From Ipomoea triloba (Eukaryota > Streptophyta > Magnoliopsida > Solanales > Convolvulaceae), in NCBI RefSeq assembly GCF_003576645.1, contig NC_044919.1, positions 17,355,955 to 17,419,954 of the forward strand: a stretch of 64,000 nucleotides of DNA, read 5' to 3'. Positions 46,569 to 58,024 of the stretch are shown here, piece by piece. The notes beneath the pieces are model-generated. The model had not been told where the DNA came from. It made no database searches and worked only from the letters and a program-made list of their open reading frames with translations. Positions within the stretch are counted from its first letter, which is position 1. Each line of letters starts with the position of its first letter. Made by a program: the position numbers and the translations under genes.

Positions 46569-47857
46569 GTAAGAAATATATATGTTTATTTTTAAGAAAA
46601 TGAATCAAACAGAAAAAGTCCAATTACTTAACTTTCAGTCAAAAAAAAATAGTTTTCTGACCTTCGACCAAATACCAAAAATTAAAATATTTCTGAAAAA
46701 AAAGTCATTTTCTAAAAATTATTTTTCAAATTTTTTTTTTCTAGGTTTCCAAACAGGCCCTTATATGGAAATGAAATCTTAAAAAAAAAAAAAGAATTTA
46801 GACAAGTTGGTCAGATAGTTGCCTTGGTAACCACAATATTTCAAGTTTGACTCCCCGTGGGAGCTGACGAGCTGTCTATTCACCTTCCTATGCTGATTTA
46901 TCTTGTTGTGGTCTTTTGCGGTCTTTTGCTAGCTAAGGTCACAAGACCAGCTTTTCTTAGTGCGCACTTTTAAATAACAACTGCGAGCTTTCCCGTAAAT
47001 CAAAGGAATCTCTCTCTCTTTTTTTTTTCTTCTTTTTTTTTTTTTTTTTGGGTGTGAAATGTACAACCAATAATTACAATGTTATGAATCTCCATGCCAA
47101 CTGTCCCACACTCCCACCCAATGAGGTACCTACAATCTAGTGAAGGGATTAGTCACCGTGTTCGACGATAAGAACCTTGTGCTACACCGAAAAAATAATT
47201 ACAATGTTATGAGTAATTATAATTATAATTATTTTTTTCATTAATTACAATAAAATACAAATTAGTTCAACGACAATAATGAGCATATAGGAATATTTAA
47301 AATTATTTATCTTTCCAATAATGGAAATTTTCAAATATAATTATATAGAGTTTAGAGATAAAGAGAGAAGACTGATGAAGTGATCTGAAACAAAATTTTC
47401 TAATACAAAAACATTACTCTCAAATCTCAATGAATTATAATGTATATCTAGAGAAGTTTATGAGTTTAAAGTTTTAAAGTTTCTTTTAGTCTAAAAGAAT
47501 GAACTGCTTGTGAAGAACAATCAATTTTGAGGAGTCAGAAATTTGTTCTTTGATAATAGCAACAGGTTCCTACCGGAAATTAAAGTAACTGAAGATTGTT
47601 GCAGATGACCTTTGTATGAAGAAACATTGGAAGTTGTGAAGTANAGATATGGTAAATGATTAAATATAACTATGGTAACATTTAATTTACACTAATCGAA
47701 GTTTAACGGCATAAAATAAATTTGTTTGATAAAAATGATGGTATAATATTTGTAACGTAATGGACAACTCAATAAACATATAAATACAGACATAAATCAT
47801 GGGTAATGACATTTTTTCATTCTTATAAGTTATTTTTTTATTTAGATTTTAGATATT

Positions 47858-47903
<46 letters not shown>

Positions 47904-48075
47904 TTAACTATTTATATGAATTTGATATTTATATTTTAAAAAATAATTAAATAATCCTTAATAATTAAAATCTAAATTAAATCAAAATTTATTTATTATA
48001 TTACTCCAAATATATAAAGCGTACCAACCTTCCTTAGCTTCATTCATTCATTCTTTTTTTTTTTTTTTTTTAAAG

Positions 48076-48122
<47 letters not shown>

Positions 48123-49197
48123 GTAAGAAATATATATGTTTATTTTTAAGAAAATGAATCAAACAGAAAAAGTCCAATTACTTAACTTTCAGTCAAAAAA
48201 AAATAGTTTTCTGACCTTCGACCAAATACCAAAAATTAAAATATTTCTGAAAAAAAAGTCATTTTCTAAAAATTATTTTTCAAATTTTTTTTTTCTAGGT
48301 TTCCAAACAGGCCCTTATATGGAAATGAAATCTTAAAAAAAAAAAAAGAATTTAGACAAGTTGGTCAGATAGTTGCCTTGGTAACCACAATATTTCAAGT
48401 TTGACTCCCCGTGGGAGCTGACGAGCTGTCTATTCACCTTCCTATGCTGATTTATCTTGTTGTGGTCTTTTGCGGTCTTTTGCTAGCTAAGGTCACAAGA
48501 CCAGCTTTTCTTAGTGCGCACTTTTAAATAACAACTGCGAGCTTTCCCGTAAATCAAAGGAATCTCTCTCTCTTTTTTTTTTCTTCTTTTTTTTTTTTTT
48601 TTTGGGTGTGAAATGTACAACCAATAATTACAATGTTATGAATCTCCATGCCAACTGTCCCACACTCCCACCCAATGAGGTACCTACAATCTAGTGAAGG
48701 GATTAGTCACCGTGTTCGACGATAAGAACCTTGTGCTACACCGAAAAAATAATTACAATGTTATGAGTAATTATAATTATAATTATTTTTTTCATTAATT
48801 ACAATAAAATACAAATTAGTTCAACGACAATAATGAGCATATAGGAATATTTAAAATTATTTATCTTTCCAATAATGGAAATTTTCAAATATAATTATAT
48901 AGAGTTTAGAGATAAAGAGAGAAGACTGATGAAGTGATCTGAAACAAAATTTTCTAATACAAAAACATTACTCTCAAATCTCAATGAATTATAATGTATA
49001 TCTAGAGAAGTTTATGAGTTTAAAGTTTTAAAGTTTCTTTTAGTCTAAAAGAATGAACTGCTTGTGAAGAACAATCAATTTTGAGGAGTCAGAAATTTGT
49101 TCTTTGATAATAGCAACAGGTTCCTACCGGAAATTAAAGTAACTGAAGATTGTTGCAGATGACCTTTGTATGAAGAAACATTGGAAGTTGTGAAGTA
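46091..49197. repeat. Identical 1,553-bp tandem blocks joined by one N (46091-47643, 47645-49197)
   Basis: Every landmark recurs with a constant offset of 1,554, including poly-T, (TAA)n and (ATT)n tracts whose lengths normally vary. The N at 47644 is the join. The block contains an Au-like SINE (46801-46990 and its copy 48355-48544), microsatellites and no gene. The most likely cause is an unmerged contig overlap rather than biology. Confidence 0.9.
46801..46990 (+). mobile_element. SINE (Au-like), repeated at 48355-48544
   Basis: Box-A-like TTGGTCAGATAGTTGCC, box-B-like TTCAAGTTTGACTCC, and tail TTTTGCTAGCTAAGGTCACA as in the copies at 16870 and 41372. Confidence 0.65.
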
Positions 49198-49535
49198 GCA
49201 TGAAGGCTGGGTGATATCGAATTTTGGAGGTTTTTTTTTTTTTTTTTTTTTTGTCCTATGACTTTAGTGTCTCCGTCAATTTAGGTTCACAACTATCATT
49301 TTTGACATAAGTAGTGTTTGACTTTGATATATATTTTTTTCATTTTTCGTCCTTCCGGCCAGTGAGCGACAAGTTTTAATCGGAATCAATAAATGACCTT
49401 GTATATTTAAATTTTAGAGGGGTAAATAAGTCTTTCACCATCACTTAAACAATAAACAAAAGAAAAAAGAAAATTAAAGTCAACATTTCATTACCTTCTT
49501 CTTACCCTATCTTCTTCCTCTTATTGTAAGCACAC
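49198..49535. other. 5' flank of the unidentified gene relic
   Basis: Poly-T (about 49231-49252) and AT-rich sequence. No feature is recognised. Confidence 0.5.
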
Positions 49536-51304
49536 ATGGACAAAACCTCTACAAAGCCTAACTCAAATCAAGCCAAAAATTCTTCTCAATCAGCAACACC
49601 TAGACGAAATCAAGGAAGAAACTAGTATAATATTGGCGCATCTGGCATGGCTTCACAAATAGTTGCATCTTATTCGAACATGACGACATATGGTAAGAAC
49701 ACTGAGTAAATGATAAAAATTTTGAGTTTTTATAGTTATGGGGGAAGTTTGTATGAATTGGGTAGTAGTTTACGAGAGAGCCAATTGTAGCCGTTTATAT
49801 ATTGATTTTGTATGGTTTGTATGAGTTGTACTTGTTTATTTTATTCAATCGTTGTGCATTTCTGTGAGGACCATAATATGAAATACTTTATATCTTTTTT
49901 TTTTAATTTTTTTATGTAATTGGTATTTGATAAGACACTACTGTATTTGAAGTGTTTGTCAGTTCTTTTGCATTTCTGTGGGGACCATTGTTAGAAAGTT
50001 TGTCTGTAGGCTCCATTATACAGGATTTCAAAGACTTCATAATTTTCAATTTTTTTGGCAAACTTTTCGTTTTTTATTTAAGCTTCAATCAATGTTTAGC
50101 ATCAACTTGTGTTCAGTTCTCAAGATTAGAGTAGTAGTTATGATAATTTAATTTTAGCGTCATTCCTGAACATCTAGCTAGTTTGTAACTGGTAAAAAGC
50201 TTTGCTCTAATTTTACTAGGTTTTTATTTACTTTTGAAGCTTCATAGGTTATCCTGGATTCTGGAGGGATAGTGCATGACCATATTCTGAATTTTATATG
50301 CTTGTTAAGAGCACCATTGTGAAGATTATTATATGAAACATGAATTAAGTGATACCATGTTTTAGCTTAATGTATTTAATAATTCCGAGTAAAAGTTATT
50401 TTCATTCTATAGTGTGTTAAATGATGCTATTCCATGTAAATGCAATTGTCATTTAATATATTAAAAGTCTATTTGTCTTTGAAGGTAAAGTCTATTTGTC
50501 TTTGAAGGTGAAAAGTTATTTGAAAGGAACACTTCAAGAGAAGAACTTTTAGCCCTACCACCTTCACCATCTTCCTCCACACCGAGACATGACAGATCTT
50601 AAGGCCGAGGACACAAAAGGAGGAAAGTGATGACCTTAATCACTGAATGCAAAGAAGTTGAATACATTCCTTATGAGGAAGGAAGCGGTAAGAGATTCAA
50701 AGACTACAACATTCATCCTCACTTAAAGAAGAAATCTAATCGTGACAGACAAGACTATCAATGGGAGAGAAATAGAGAGATAAAGAGAGCCAATGAACAG
50801 AAAAGGAAAGAAGAAGAAGAAATTCTCAAGACGCAGAGAATTGAAATGAAAAGGTTTGAAGAAATGAAAGCAAGACTGGATGCAACAGAGACGATAACAC
50901 GAGCTGATAATGACACTTTGAAGATAAGAGCTATCACTCAAATAATGGGTGAAACCGGTTAAAGTTTCTATGATGGAATGACTGCACCTGAGTTAATATG
51001 GTGGTGGAACAGAAGAATCATCCATGGAAACAACATCTCTGAAGCTACACAGAACCATCTCTTACTTCGTGTAAGAAATAAGTATGCTCACATGATCGAG
51101 AACAAAGATGTGGTGAAAGCAAGAAGAATCATCAATAACATGATTGATCAATTGATCAAGGAGATGCTGATGAAAGAGAAAGGCAAGATTGAGCGAAGAA
51201 ATGATATTCATTACCCTAAATTTTCTTTTGCTTTATTTTCATGTAATAATGTTTATGCGTTAAATGAAAGATGTGCTTTTGGGGTTTTTGCGTTGAGTTT
51301 TTAA
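49536..51304 (+). pseudogene. Unidentified two-exon gene relic with three in-frame stops
   Basis: Exon 1 is 49536-49692 (MDKTSTKPNSNQ), donor GTAAGA. Exon 2 is 50508-51304 after an AG at 50506-50507. The joined length is 954 nt, exactly 318 codons, and the frame runs without any indel. Stops lie at 49623-49625 (TAG), 50600-50602 (TAA) and 50960-50962 (TAA). The middle part is Lys/Glu/Arg-rich (EQKRKEEEEILKTQRIEMKR), probably coiled coil. The C-terminal part has FYDGMTAPELIWWWNRRII and further basic helices. I do not recognise the family; it could be a plant gene or a protein carried by a transposon. A 24-bp near-duplication lies just before the acceptor (about 50466-50507). Confidence 0.5.
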
Positions 51305-51414
51305 TTTACCAGTAATTTTACTCCTAGAAAGTTATATATTGTTAAACTCCACTATTCAGCTATATTAATAAAAATCATAGTTTGGATAAAATAGCCTTAT
51401 GGTTTGAGTATAGG

Positions 51415-52768
51415 TGTTGGAATCATAAAAAATGGAGAAATTGGTAGGAACCCAGAGTCTTTAAAATTTTGATGATACCAAAGCACCAAAGGAGACCCCT
51501 AATTTTTCATATCTTAGTTGTTTGTTTTCATAAGGCCGAGAACATAAAGTTTTTAGTAGGACTCATGGTGTTTGGTTTATAATCAAACATGAGTCAATCT
51601 CAAGGACTAAGACTTGGAGACATGAAGGCCGAAGACTTGACAAGCTGTAAAAGACCAAGAGGCCATAGAGGACGAATCCTTGAAGGGCTAGTCTCTTGAA
51701 GTTTAAGAAGGTCGAATGATCAAGATAAATCATTCGAGGATATCATGGGAGAAAGATAAGGTCAATCATTCTTATGAGCATTTAAGGCATGAATTTTTAT
51801 TCACTCATGAGGACAAGCTTGGAGACATTCTCTGAAGTATGTCTTGTCCATAGCCTTAAAATCGTGGATGATTAACATTGGCAAACAGAGTCCTAGAAAG
51901 CAATCCCAATGAGCATTTAATGATGTGTCCTTTCATGTAAGACAAAAAGACAAATTGTCTGTACACTTTAGTGGACAAACGGCTCCAACGGTACCGACAT
52001 CCACATGGCTAAAAAGACCTAACAGATATTGCACACTGGTTAATAGGTTTTGAATTTTTGTCTTCCTTCCAACAGACACAAAAATTCACGCCTATAAATA
52101 ACCCAGCCCTTACTCATTTGGGGCTGCTGGTTCATACGTGAAAATGCTCAAACTCTCAAGCAATCTAAGTGTACAAGTATTCAAAAGCTAAAAGTCTCAT
52201 CTAGTTATTAGAGAAATCTTGGGTAGATCAAGAGTTGATTCAAGAGCATCAAACCAAGATTTCCAGTTGGAGAAAAATGTTCAAACCATCTTCAACAAAT
52301 CTCTACTTGGAGAAAAGTAGAAAGAGGCGGAGTAAACTCGAAGTAGTTGAAAAACCTCGAAGAGCTTGGTTACCTGGCTTTGTGATCAAAGGAACACGTT
52401 AAAGAGATATTGTATTAACAACGGAGATATTAGTGCAATCTTTCACCAGTTGTGAAGAAGAGTGGAGTAGGCTTAGTTAACAGCCGAACCACTATAAAAA
52501 TCTCTCTCTCTCACTCTCACTCTCTTACTTATTGCTATTATCCTTGCTGCATTGCATACCATCACACCCAGCCTAACATTTTCATAACTATCAAACAGTG
52601 CAAAGTCTATTCTAAAATTTGAATAACTTATTTTTTCCGTTGCAAAACCTTTGATCAAGTATTATCTCGAAAGAGCATTTTACTTGTGAAGAAATTTTCG
52701 AAAACCCTAGTAAGTCTATTCATCCCCCCCCCTCTCTAGACTCACTTATTAACTTGCCAGGACCAACA
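51415..52768 (+). mobile_element. Solo LTR of a copia (SIRE-like, tentative) element
   Basis: It starts TGTTGGAATC and ends GGACCAACA, with inverted TGTTGG/CCAACA ends, 1,354 bp. The pyrimidine-rich CATCCCCCCCCCTCTCTAGA lies near its 3' end, as in the LTR ending at 58024. It lies against Athila gag on its right. The 5-bp flanks (ATAGG left, GACTA right) do not match, so a recombination or deletion is likely. Confidence 0.65.
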
Positions 52769-53501
52769 GACTACCTCTTGTAGTCCATGTCTTGATGAAG
52801 TGAAGGAAATTGCCCCGTGTGAGGTTCAAAGAAAAGAAGAAGTGAGCAAGGCTACCTCTTGTAGCCAAGAAAGACAATCGAAGGAAGGACAAGAAGAGAT
52901 CACCTCTTGTGATCTCGGGAGCAAAGTAAAGGAGAACGTGCTTCCAAAGCACCCATCAAATGCCTTGAAAAAGAATGCCAAGGCTCGCAAATGTACATTT
53001 AATGCTTTCTTGCAAAAATTTTGTTGCGATGCCCAATAGAAAGAGTTGTTTGAGAATGATAGTGTGGAAGAGTTTACATGTCTAGATAAAGAGACTTCGA
53101 CTCTCATTTCTACGGGAACCCCCGTGAAAAAGGGTGACCCCGGAGCCTTTGTGGTTCCATGTTCCATCAAGAACATGGAATTCTCAAATGCTCTAGCCGA
53201 TCTCGGAGCCTCTATCAATTTGATGCCATTGAGTGTTTATGAGTGCTTGAATTTGTCCTGCTTAAGGCCGACAAGGCTCGCACTTGGTTTAGCCGATGGG
53301 ATCACTCAGTATCCCAAGGGCTTAACGGAGGATGTGCTTGTGAAAGTTGGTGAATTTTTTGTGCCCGTTGATTTTGTAGTATGTGAAATGGGAAAAGATG
53401 AACCATTTGGTTCATTGATCTTGGGAAGGCCATTTTTGGCAACTTGTTATGCCTTAATTGATGTAGGCATGGGAGAAATAACTCTTAGGTTTGAAGGTTA
53501 A
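52769..53501 (+). pseudogene. Athila gag C-terminus and aspartic protease
   Basis: The first part has three diverged repeats with ACCTCTTGT and a basic stretch ALKKNAKARKCTFNAFLQKF. An in-frame TAG lies at 53037-53039. The following frame is a retroviral-type aspartic protease: VVPCSIKNMEFSNALADLGA, INLMPLSVYECL, LADGITQYPKGLTEDVLVKV and LILGRPFLAT. The catalytic motif DLGA is one found in this lineage. The frame ends at 53499-53501, where the rest of pol would be expected to continue. Confidence 0.85.
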
Positions 53502-54929
53502 AAAGCCAAGACTGAAAAGGTCAATTTTATGAAGGAAGGAAAATGAGCTTCAAAGGATATGATCAAGGTGAAAACCAAGATCAAACCAAGATGGGAAATG
53601 GAGAAATTGGTTTGGAAGAACACTTGGACACCCAAGTGCTTCCAACCAAAAGTGAATGATAATGATTGAAGGAGGAGAAACGTTGAGTCTAGCCAATGAC
53701 AATAAACGTGGCGCTTCTTGGGAGACAACCCGAGATTTTCGTATGAATAATTGTTTTAAGTTTTGTGTGAATTTTTGTTGTTTTGGTTGGTATTTTGTTT
53801 TGGTATGTTCTTGGGACTAATTTGCAAGAGTTTGGTGGAAGAATTGATGAAACACTTGAGCAAAAAATTGGACAAAAGTGGAAGGCAAAAAAAAGGACGA
53901 AAAATGGAACATGAAGGAGCCATCCACGTTTGCATCACGCGTGGAGTAGACGTGGGAAATCATTTGCAAGTTCCCACGTGGTTGTGCCATGCGTAGACGC
54001 TGCGTGGCAAAACATCATAGATGGATCACGCGAATGTCCACGCGTAGATGCCCACGTGGACGAGAGGAGGACGGAAAAATAAAATCTGAGGCCGAGAGTC
54101 CATTTTAAAACACCATTCCACTTTTGTTTTGCTCTTGACCAGGAGAAGGAAGCTTCCACATAAGGTTTGAGGAAAATTTTCATTAGTCTTCATCTTTTGT
54201 GCAATTTTTCAAGTAGATATCTCCAAGAAATCATCCCAAAGAAGGTAAACAATCCTAAAACATCATCTTCCATTTCCTTTCTTGAAGTTTTGAGTTGAAA
54301 ATTTTTGAATTCTTGCTACATTGTCTTGTGAAGATTAGGATGAAATACTTGTGAATAATGGTTAGCTTTGCATCATAGAACATTGTTTCATTGATTTCTT
54401 TGATTGGATTTGAACAATTTGTGTGATTGAAAATTCATGAAGAACCCTAATTGAATTTTGATGGAATTGAGAATTGGGTTTGTTGATAGATGGTGATTTA
54501 CATGAAATTGATGATGGAAATTGTTAGGAAACATGTTCTTGTGCTTGAATATGAATGCGATTTGATCATGCACACACTTGTATGATGGAATTCTCATTCA
54601 CCCTCCAACCCTAGTTCTTGAATTGGGGAAGAAGATGAAATTGACTTTTTGAAATTGTTGACTTTGAATTGACTTTGTTTAATCTTGAATTGTGAATGTA
54701 TGTTGATGATTGAAATGCATTGCAATGATTTTTGTGATTGAGAAATGATGAAAAAGAGAGGAAACCATGCCAAAATTTTGAAATTAAAGTTGAAGTGATT
54801 TTTGAAAAAAAAAAAGAAGAGAATTTCGAAAAATGAAAAAAAAATTGAGAAAGAAAAGAGAGATTGCGCGTGACTAGCCATTGCAATTTAAGGAATTTTT
54901 CTTGTGTTAAGACTTTGTAGGCAAAACTC
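53502..54929 (+). other. Noncoding spacer between protease and the third frame
   Basis: It contains the SIRE-unrelated Athila motif at about 53714-53734, several CACGCGTGG / CCACGTGG palindromes at 53928-54062, and AT-rich sequence. The palindromes also occur in the LTRs at 13.7, 35.1 and 60.2 kb. Short frames here look like noise. Confidence 0.55.
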
Positions 54930-56159
54930 ATGGGACGAACAAAAGAGCAAGCAAAGAAGAGAACTTATGAAGTTTGAAGTTCTAGCCGTACTCGGGTTAG
55001 TGTGCCACCACCACCATCAATTGTCAATGATACAAGAGGAAAACGAGTGCTTAGAGGATTGAATAGGCAGCAATTGGCAGTTGTAGACATATACAAGTCC
55101 AAGAGATTGATCGGTGGAAAGTACTTTGATCCATGTGTCCTACGGGAGTTTGCTTGTGACTACATAGTGGACCTGTAGCTAAGGCACCGGCAATGGAGCA
55201 AAGTGTTCGATTGGAGAGGACCGACCTATGGGGCGGTTACATACGAGTTTCTAGCTTCATTGAAGATGAAGAAGGAGACCAATAATTAAAAGCCATCAAT
55301 ATCATATGTGCTATTTGGAAAGAAATATACACACTTCGTTGATGACTTGGCATTGATCCTCGGACTCCACACACGTAATGAGATGAGTAATCCTCCGTTC
55401 AGAAATTATCGGGTGGAATTTCACACGGACAAAGAAGTTGTGGCTTATTGAAATGATATAACAGGGAATGCAGACTATAACTCAAGCAACTTGCATGCCA
55501 AGGAGATCCGAGCAAACCATCTCAAGGCCATCGGGTTAACATTGGCTATAAACTAGTCGGGAAGGAAGACTAACTTGAAGAAAGCATACCTACAAGATAT
55601 TTTCTACATGTGGAGCATGGAGAAAGATGAGCAAGTGAACATGGGAGTGCAAGTTAAGGAGTGGCTTATGATGCAAAACAAGCCGAATGTCCAACCCGTG
55701 TTCATAGGGCCATTGGTAACCGAGCTTTGCCGTGGGTTGGGTCTTGATGAGGCACTGGCAGGATAAAGAGTTGAGGCCAAGATGACTGCGCTTTCAATAG
55801 GAGATTTATTTGTTATGGGATTAAGGCTTGGAGGGGATGATGCGTCTTCAGAGGATGCACCTGAGGATGATGGGAATAAAGAAGAATATGAAGAAGAAGA
55901 GGAGGCTGAAGAAGAGGAGCAAAGAGAAGAAGACACTGACATGCCTACCATAATGGATTAGGAGAGCACTAGGGCTTTTCACTTGCAGCTACATCAGGAG
56001 CAGATGGAATTTTTGCATTCTCACAATGCTACCGTAGCTAGGCAGGGTGAGGAAATTGCAAGAACTAGAGAGGCCGTGGATAGAAACACTAGGATGATCG
56101 AAGAGCTCCAAGCCCAATTGGCCAACCATTTCCGTCCACCATCCTACGGTGGTCAGTGA
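54930..56159 (+). pseudogene. Athila third reading frame (410 codons, seven stops, no frameshift)
   Basis: The frame runs from MGRTKEQAKKRTYEV to a TGA at 56157-56159. Stops lie at 54975 (TGA), 55176 (TAG), 55287 (TAA), 55449 (TGA), 55554 (TAG), 55764 (TAA) and 55959 (TAG), all in one frame with no indel. The middle (VFDWRGPTYGAVTYEFLASL, then VDDLALILGLHTRNE) resembles the plant-retrotransposon domain annotated as putative plant transposon protein or Athila ORF1. The C-terminus is Glu-rich (about 55855-55935) and then coiled-coil-like (RQGEEIARTREAVDRNTRMI). Its role in the element is not established. Confidence 0.75.
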
Positions 56160-56500
56160 GATCCCACCACTCCAAGGCACAATGAAGAGAAAGAAGAGAC
56201 TTGAAGCGAAACTGTTAGGAATAATATTGTAATAGTTTTGATGAGCCAATTTGTAATTTTAGAAATCCCCTATTTTATTTTTAGAGTGTAGATATTAGAC
56301 CCGGAAGACAAGTCATGACATTAGATTGGTTCGAATTATTATATTATAGAGTTCTTTATGTCATGAGTCTTGTAAATCGTTTGCTTTCACTAAATATATG
56401 AGTATATGTGATCCAATGGACAAGACCAAGGTTATTTATGCTAGAAGGCATGAGTTTGATTCCTATGGAGAACATTTTAACCTTGAAGACTAAGGAGTGG
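56160..56500 (+). other. Downstream region of the Athila third frame
   Basis: AT-rich with no gene visible. It ends where the next LTR-like sequence begins. Confidence 0.45.
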
Positions 56501-58024
56501 AGCTAATTCTGTCACGGCCCAACTCCGAAGTCAATTTTTGGTCCATGGAGGAAGTCAAGCTCTATGGAGCTAGTCAAAGTCAAGATGTCAAAGGCGGAGG
56601 AAACTTAAAATACACTATCTCTACACCATACGCTGCCCAATGCAAAGAAGGATCACATATATTATCTTAGTAATATTAACCAAATGAGTTGATATGGAGC
56701 AATGGTTAAAGGCTTGAGAATATTACCTACTAGTTTAGTGTTTGAATCCTACTAGCTACATTTTAATCCTTAGAGAGGAAGCTTGGGAGCTAGTTACACA
56801 GCTAAGCCTTTAGGAGTTACTTTTGGTCAATGTAGTAACTCATGGAGGAAGTCAAAGTCAAGTGTCAACATGGAGCAAGCTTGGGAGGAACTTTGGCTAG
56901 ACTTTGAACGCATGATTCACACTGTATTCATACACGCGTGAAGAACCTCATGGAGCAACCTATAGTGCAACTTATACTTAGCCAAATCTCAAGTTGAAGA
57001 TGGTGATTCTCTGAAGATCATTGTTTATACTCAAGCAAGAACCACCCGGAAAATATTTTGAAAGATCAAATTTCCCAAGATCAAATCAAGAATGCAACAA
57101 GTCAAAAATATCAAGCTCTGAAGAATACAAAGTCCACAATATCAAGCTGTGAAGACAACAAAGTAAAAAATTGGAGGCTACAAGTTTCAAGGATCAATCA
57201 AGCCGAATTAGAAGACTCTGGTGAGCAATTTGCAGAGGTAATTTTTCAAAAATTACCAACGGCATTAAATGTGCAGATCAAATTGGAGATCTTATCAGAC
57301 AAATTGGCAAGTTATCAGATCAACGGTATGGTCATTAAATGAGGAGGTTTGGCCATCAAGATCAATTGGTATAACCAATCAGATCAAGTGAACGTTCAAA
57401 ATTTGAATGTTCATAATGGGCAAATAATTCTTTGAATTATAAAAAGCCCAAGAAGACTTGAAGACAAGCACGGGAACACGGTTGAAAAGAAGTACTACAG
57501 CACTACGAACTAAACGGTGATAAACTACAAGTGATAATACTGAGCCGTGAATACGATAAAAATACAAAGTGCTAAGATATTGAACTATACACGAGAGAAT
57601 TCAATTCTTAGGAAAGAAATCTTTATTTCTTTCAACAACAACTGTATCTTTACTGAATGTAGAAAGGAGTGTAGCTTTGTGCGAGACACTCGGGTGAACT
57701 AAATGTAGCTTTGTGCGAGACACTTGGTTGGGGCGTAGCTTTGTGCGAGGCGCTCAGGAGCTTAGCTTTGTGCGAAGAAGCTCGTGGTTGAGTGTAGCTT
57801 TGTGCGAGACACTCGGGAAGTGCTTGTGTAGCACTAGAGTTATCTCTTCAGTTTTATGCAGATTTATTTTATAGCACTTTACCGTACGATATTCCGCTGC
57901 ACATTTCAAGTTGAATTTATTCACTTGAAATCTCTTTTTTTGAAGTGTTATAAAGTTTTTAATTGTTAGAAAAGTCTATTCACCCCCCCCCCTCTAGACT
58001 TTTCCCACCCTATCGGGACCAACA
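56500..58024 (+). mobile_element. Second copia (SIRE-like) LTR, 5' boundary unresolved
   Basis: It ends TATCGGGACCAACA at 58024, preceded by TATTCACCCCCCCCCCTCTAG-type sequence as in the LTR at 51415-52768. The Athila region resumes afterwards. I found no clear TGTTGG start, so the left limit is approximate. It includes a frame of 94 codons (57058-57342) with no known motif. Confidence 0.55.
57671..57820 (+). repeat. Five copies of TAGCTTTGTGCGAGACACTC
   Basis: Copies spaced 30-40 bp apart, the last joined to a GTGTAGCACTAGAG end. They lie in the transcribed part of the LTR. Confidence 0.85.

Noticed and set aside
46582..46782. 66-codon frame, repeated at 48136-48336
   Set aside because: AT-rich chance frame; its exact repetition comes from the duplicated block, not selection.
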